From Clostridia bacterium (GTDB lineage: Bacteria > Bacillota_A > Clostridia > RUG12999): 9,511 nt of DNA. The position numbers and the translations under genes are program-made. The notes beneath the pieces were generated by a model. It worked only from the letters and a program-made list of their open reading frames with translations, did no database searches and was not told where the DNA came from. The stretch spans positions 1-9,511 of the forward strand of contig JAFYVD010000031.1 of NCBI GenBank assembly GCA_017558425.1. Direction: 5' to 3'. Positions 9,185-9,511 of the stretch are shown here, in pieces. The stretch's first letter is position 1. Each line of letters begins with the position of its first letter.

Positions 9185-9222
9185 AATTTCTTTTTAGGTA
9201 TTTTATATCTTTGTAAAATAAT

Positions 9223-9252
9223 ATTATACTACATTTTAATGGTTATAGTCAA
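9223..9252 (-). promoter_or_regulatory. Sigma-A type promoter of the gdpP operon
   Basis: On the minus strand TTGACT (9252-9247, 5 of 6 to the -35 consensus) and TATAAT (9228-9223, exact -10 consensus) are separated by 18 bases. There is no extended -10 TGn. Transcription would start near 9216, leaving an A/T-rich leader of about 45 bases before GTG 9171 in which I see no stable hairpin. The -35 begins 3 bases past the stop of the upstream ORF, and no terminator separates them, so upstream read-through could add to it. This is the only strong promoter I found in the window. Confidence 0.8.
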
Positions 9253-9255
9253 GCT

Positions 9256-9504
9256 TTATTTGTCGGACAGCAAGAATCTGAGGCGATAGTTGAAGAAACT
9301 GTCGGCAAAACCCAAAAGCATAGCAATCAGCACAGGATTTGCAACAAGCATAAACATCGAAATTACGGTTAACAAAAATATGACCGCGATAACTATGAAG
9401 AAGCGTGCAACCACCGACGTTATTTTCCGTTTTAATAGAAAATCAACCAAAGAAAATCCGCAAATGGTGAAGAATGTGGTCATCACAAGGAACAGGTTTG
9501 CCAT
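9256..9504 (-). CDS. Small hydrophobic membrane protein, resembles C-terminal end of YybS/DUF2232; possibly truncated
   Basis: An 82-residue, strongly hydrophobic ORF with likely membrane segments at about 3-24 and 35-70 (probably two helices in the latter, near 35-52 and 54-70) and basic patches KRK (25-27) and YRLR (73-76). Its position directly before gdpP, and a C-terminus with LGFADSFFNYRLRF (64-77), fit the end of YybS/DUF2232 membrane proteins, which normally have about 300 residues; this link is from memory of the family, not from a search. An in-frame TGA lies at 9510-9508, two codons before ATG 9504, so the frame cannot continue directly into a longer protein. It may be a complete short gene, a separately started fragment of a gene broken by a nonsense or frameshift change, or a sequence error. 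Only 7 bases of upstream sequence are visible, so its ribosome binding site cannot be judged. Confidence 0.55.
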   Translation of the reverse strand: MANLFLVMTTFFTICGFSLVDFLLKRKITSVVARFFIVIAVIFLLTVISMFMLVANPVLIAMLLGFADSFFNYRLRFLLSDK

Positions 9505-9511
9505 AAGTCAG

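Noticed and set aside
9187..9222. Riboswitch or other structured leader before gdpP
   Set aside because: The predicted leader is only about 45 bases, A/T-rich, and shows no inverted repeat of useful length.
1..9511. CRISPR arrays, insertion sequences, phage genes, tRNA/rRNA genes or a novel defence cassette
   Set aside because: No repeated units, terminal inverted repeats, transposase motifs or RNA genes were seen; nearly all bases are covered by conserved housekeeping genes.

Overview
The window is a housekeeping segment of a low-to-mid-GC Firmicutes genome, most likely class Clostridia (an Oscillospiraceae/Ruminococcaceae-like gut lineage is my inference from protein character and gene order; I cannot run a phylogeny). 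Every supported gene lies on the minus strand, so it is transcribed from high to low coordinates. The genes are tightly packed, with gaps of 5 to about 80 bases. There is no gene-free stretch over 300 bases, and I saw no rRNA, tRNA, CRISPR or mobile element.

In transcription order: a small membrane ORF at the right edge (9504-9256) that resembles the C-terminal end of YybS/DUF2232 proteins; a near-consensus sigma-A promoter (9252-9223) directly after its stop; gdpP (cyclic-di-AMP phosphodiesterase); rplI (ribosomal protein L9); dnaB (replicative helicase); tilS (tRNA-Ile lysidine synthetase); hpt (hypoxanthine phosphoribosyltransferase); ftsH (membrane AAA+ zinc protease); a hairpin plus T-rich tract that looks like an intrinsic terminator or attenuator (1582-1543); and secA (preprotein translocase ATPase), cut off by the left window edge after 504 complete codons.

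From gdpP to ftsH the layout is that of one operon: gaps are 5, 42-51, 5, -11 and 35 bases, and several ribosome binding sites sit in the end of the preceding gene. It joins two conserved Firmicutes blocks, yybS-gdpP-rplI-dnaB and tilS-hpt-ftsH. The products cover second-messenger turnover, translation, replication, decoding of AUA codons, purine salvage and membrane protein quality control. secA follows in the same direction but behind the hairpin, and I see no clear promoter of its own.

The most useful local details are start codons. The first three genes of the operon (gdpP, rplI, dnaB) appear to use GTG, GTG and TTG, while the last four use ATG. For gdpP and dnaB the longest ORF start is contradicted by Shine-Dalgarno position. 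I found no convincing undescribed system here; the leads are regulatory or concern gene integrity.
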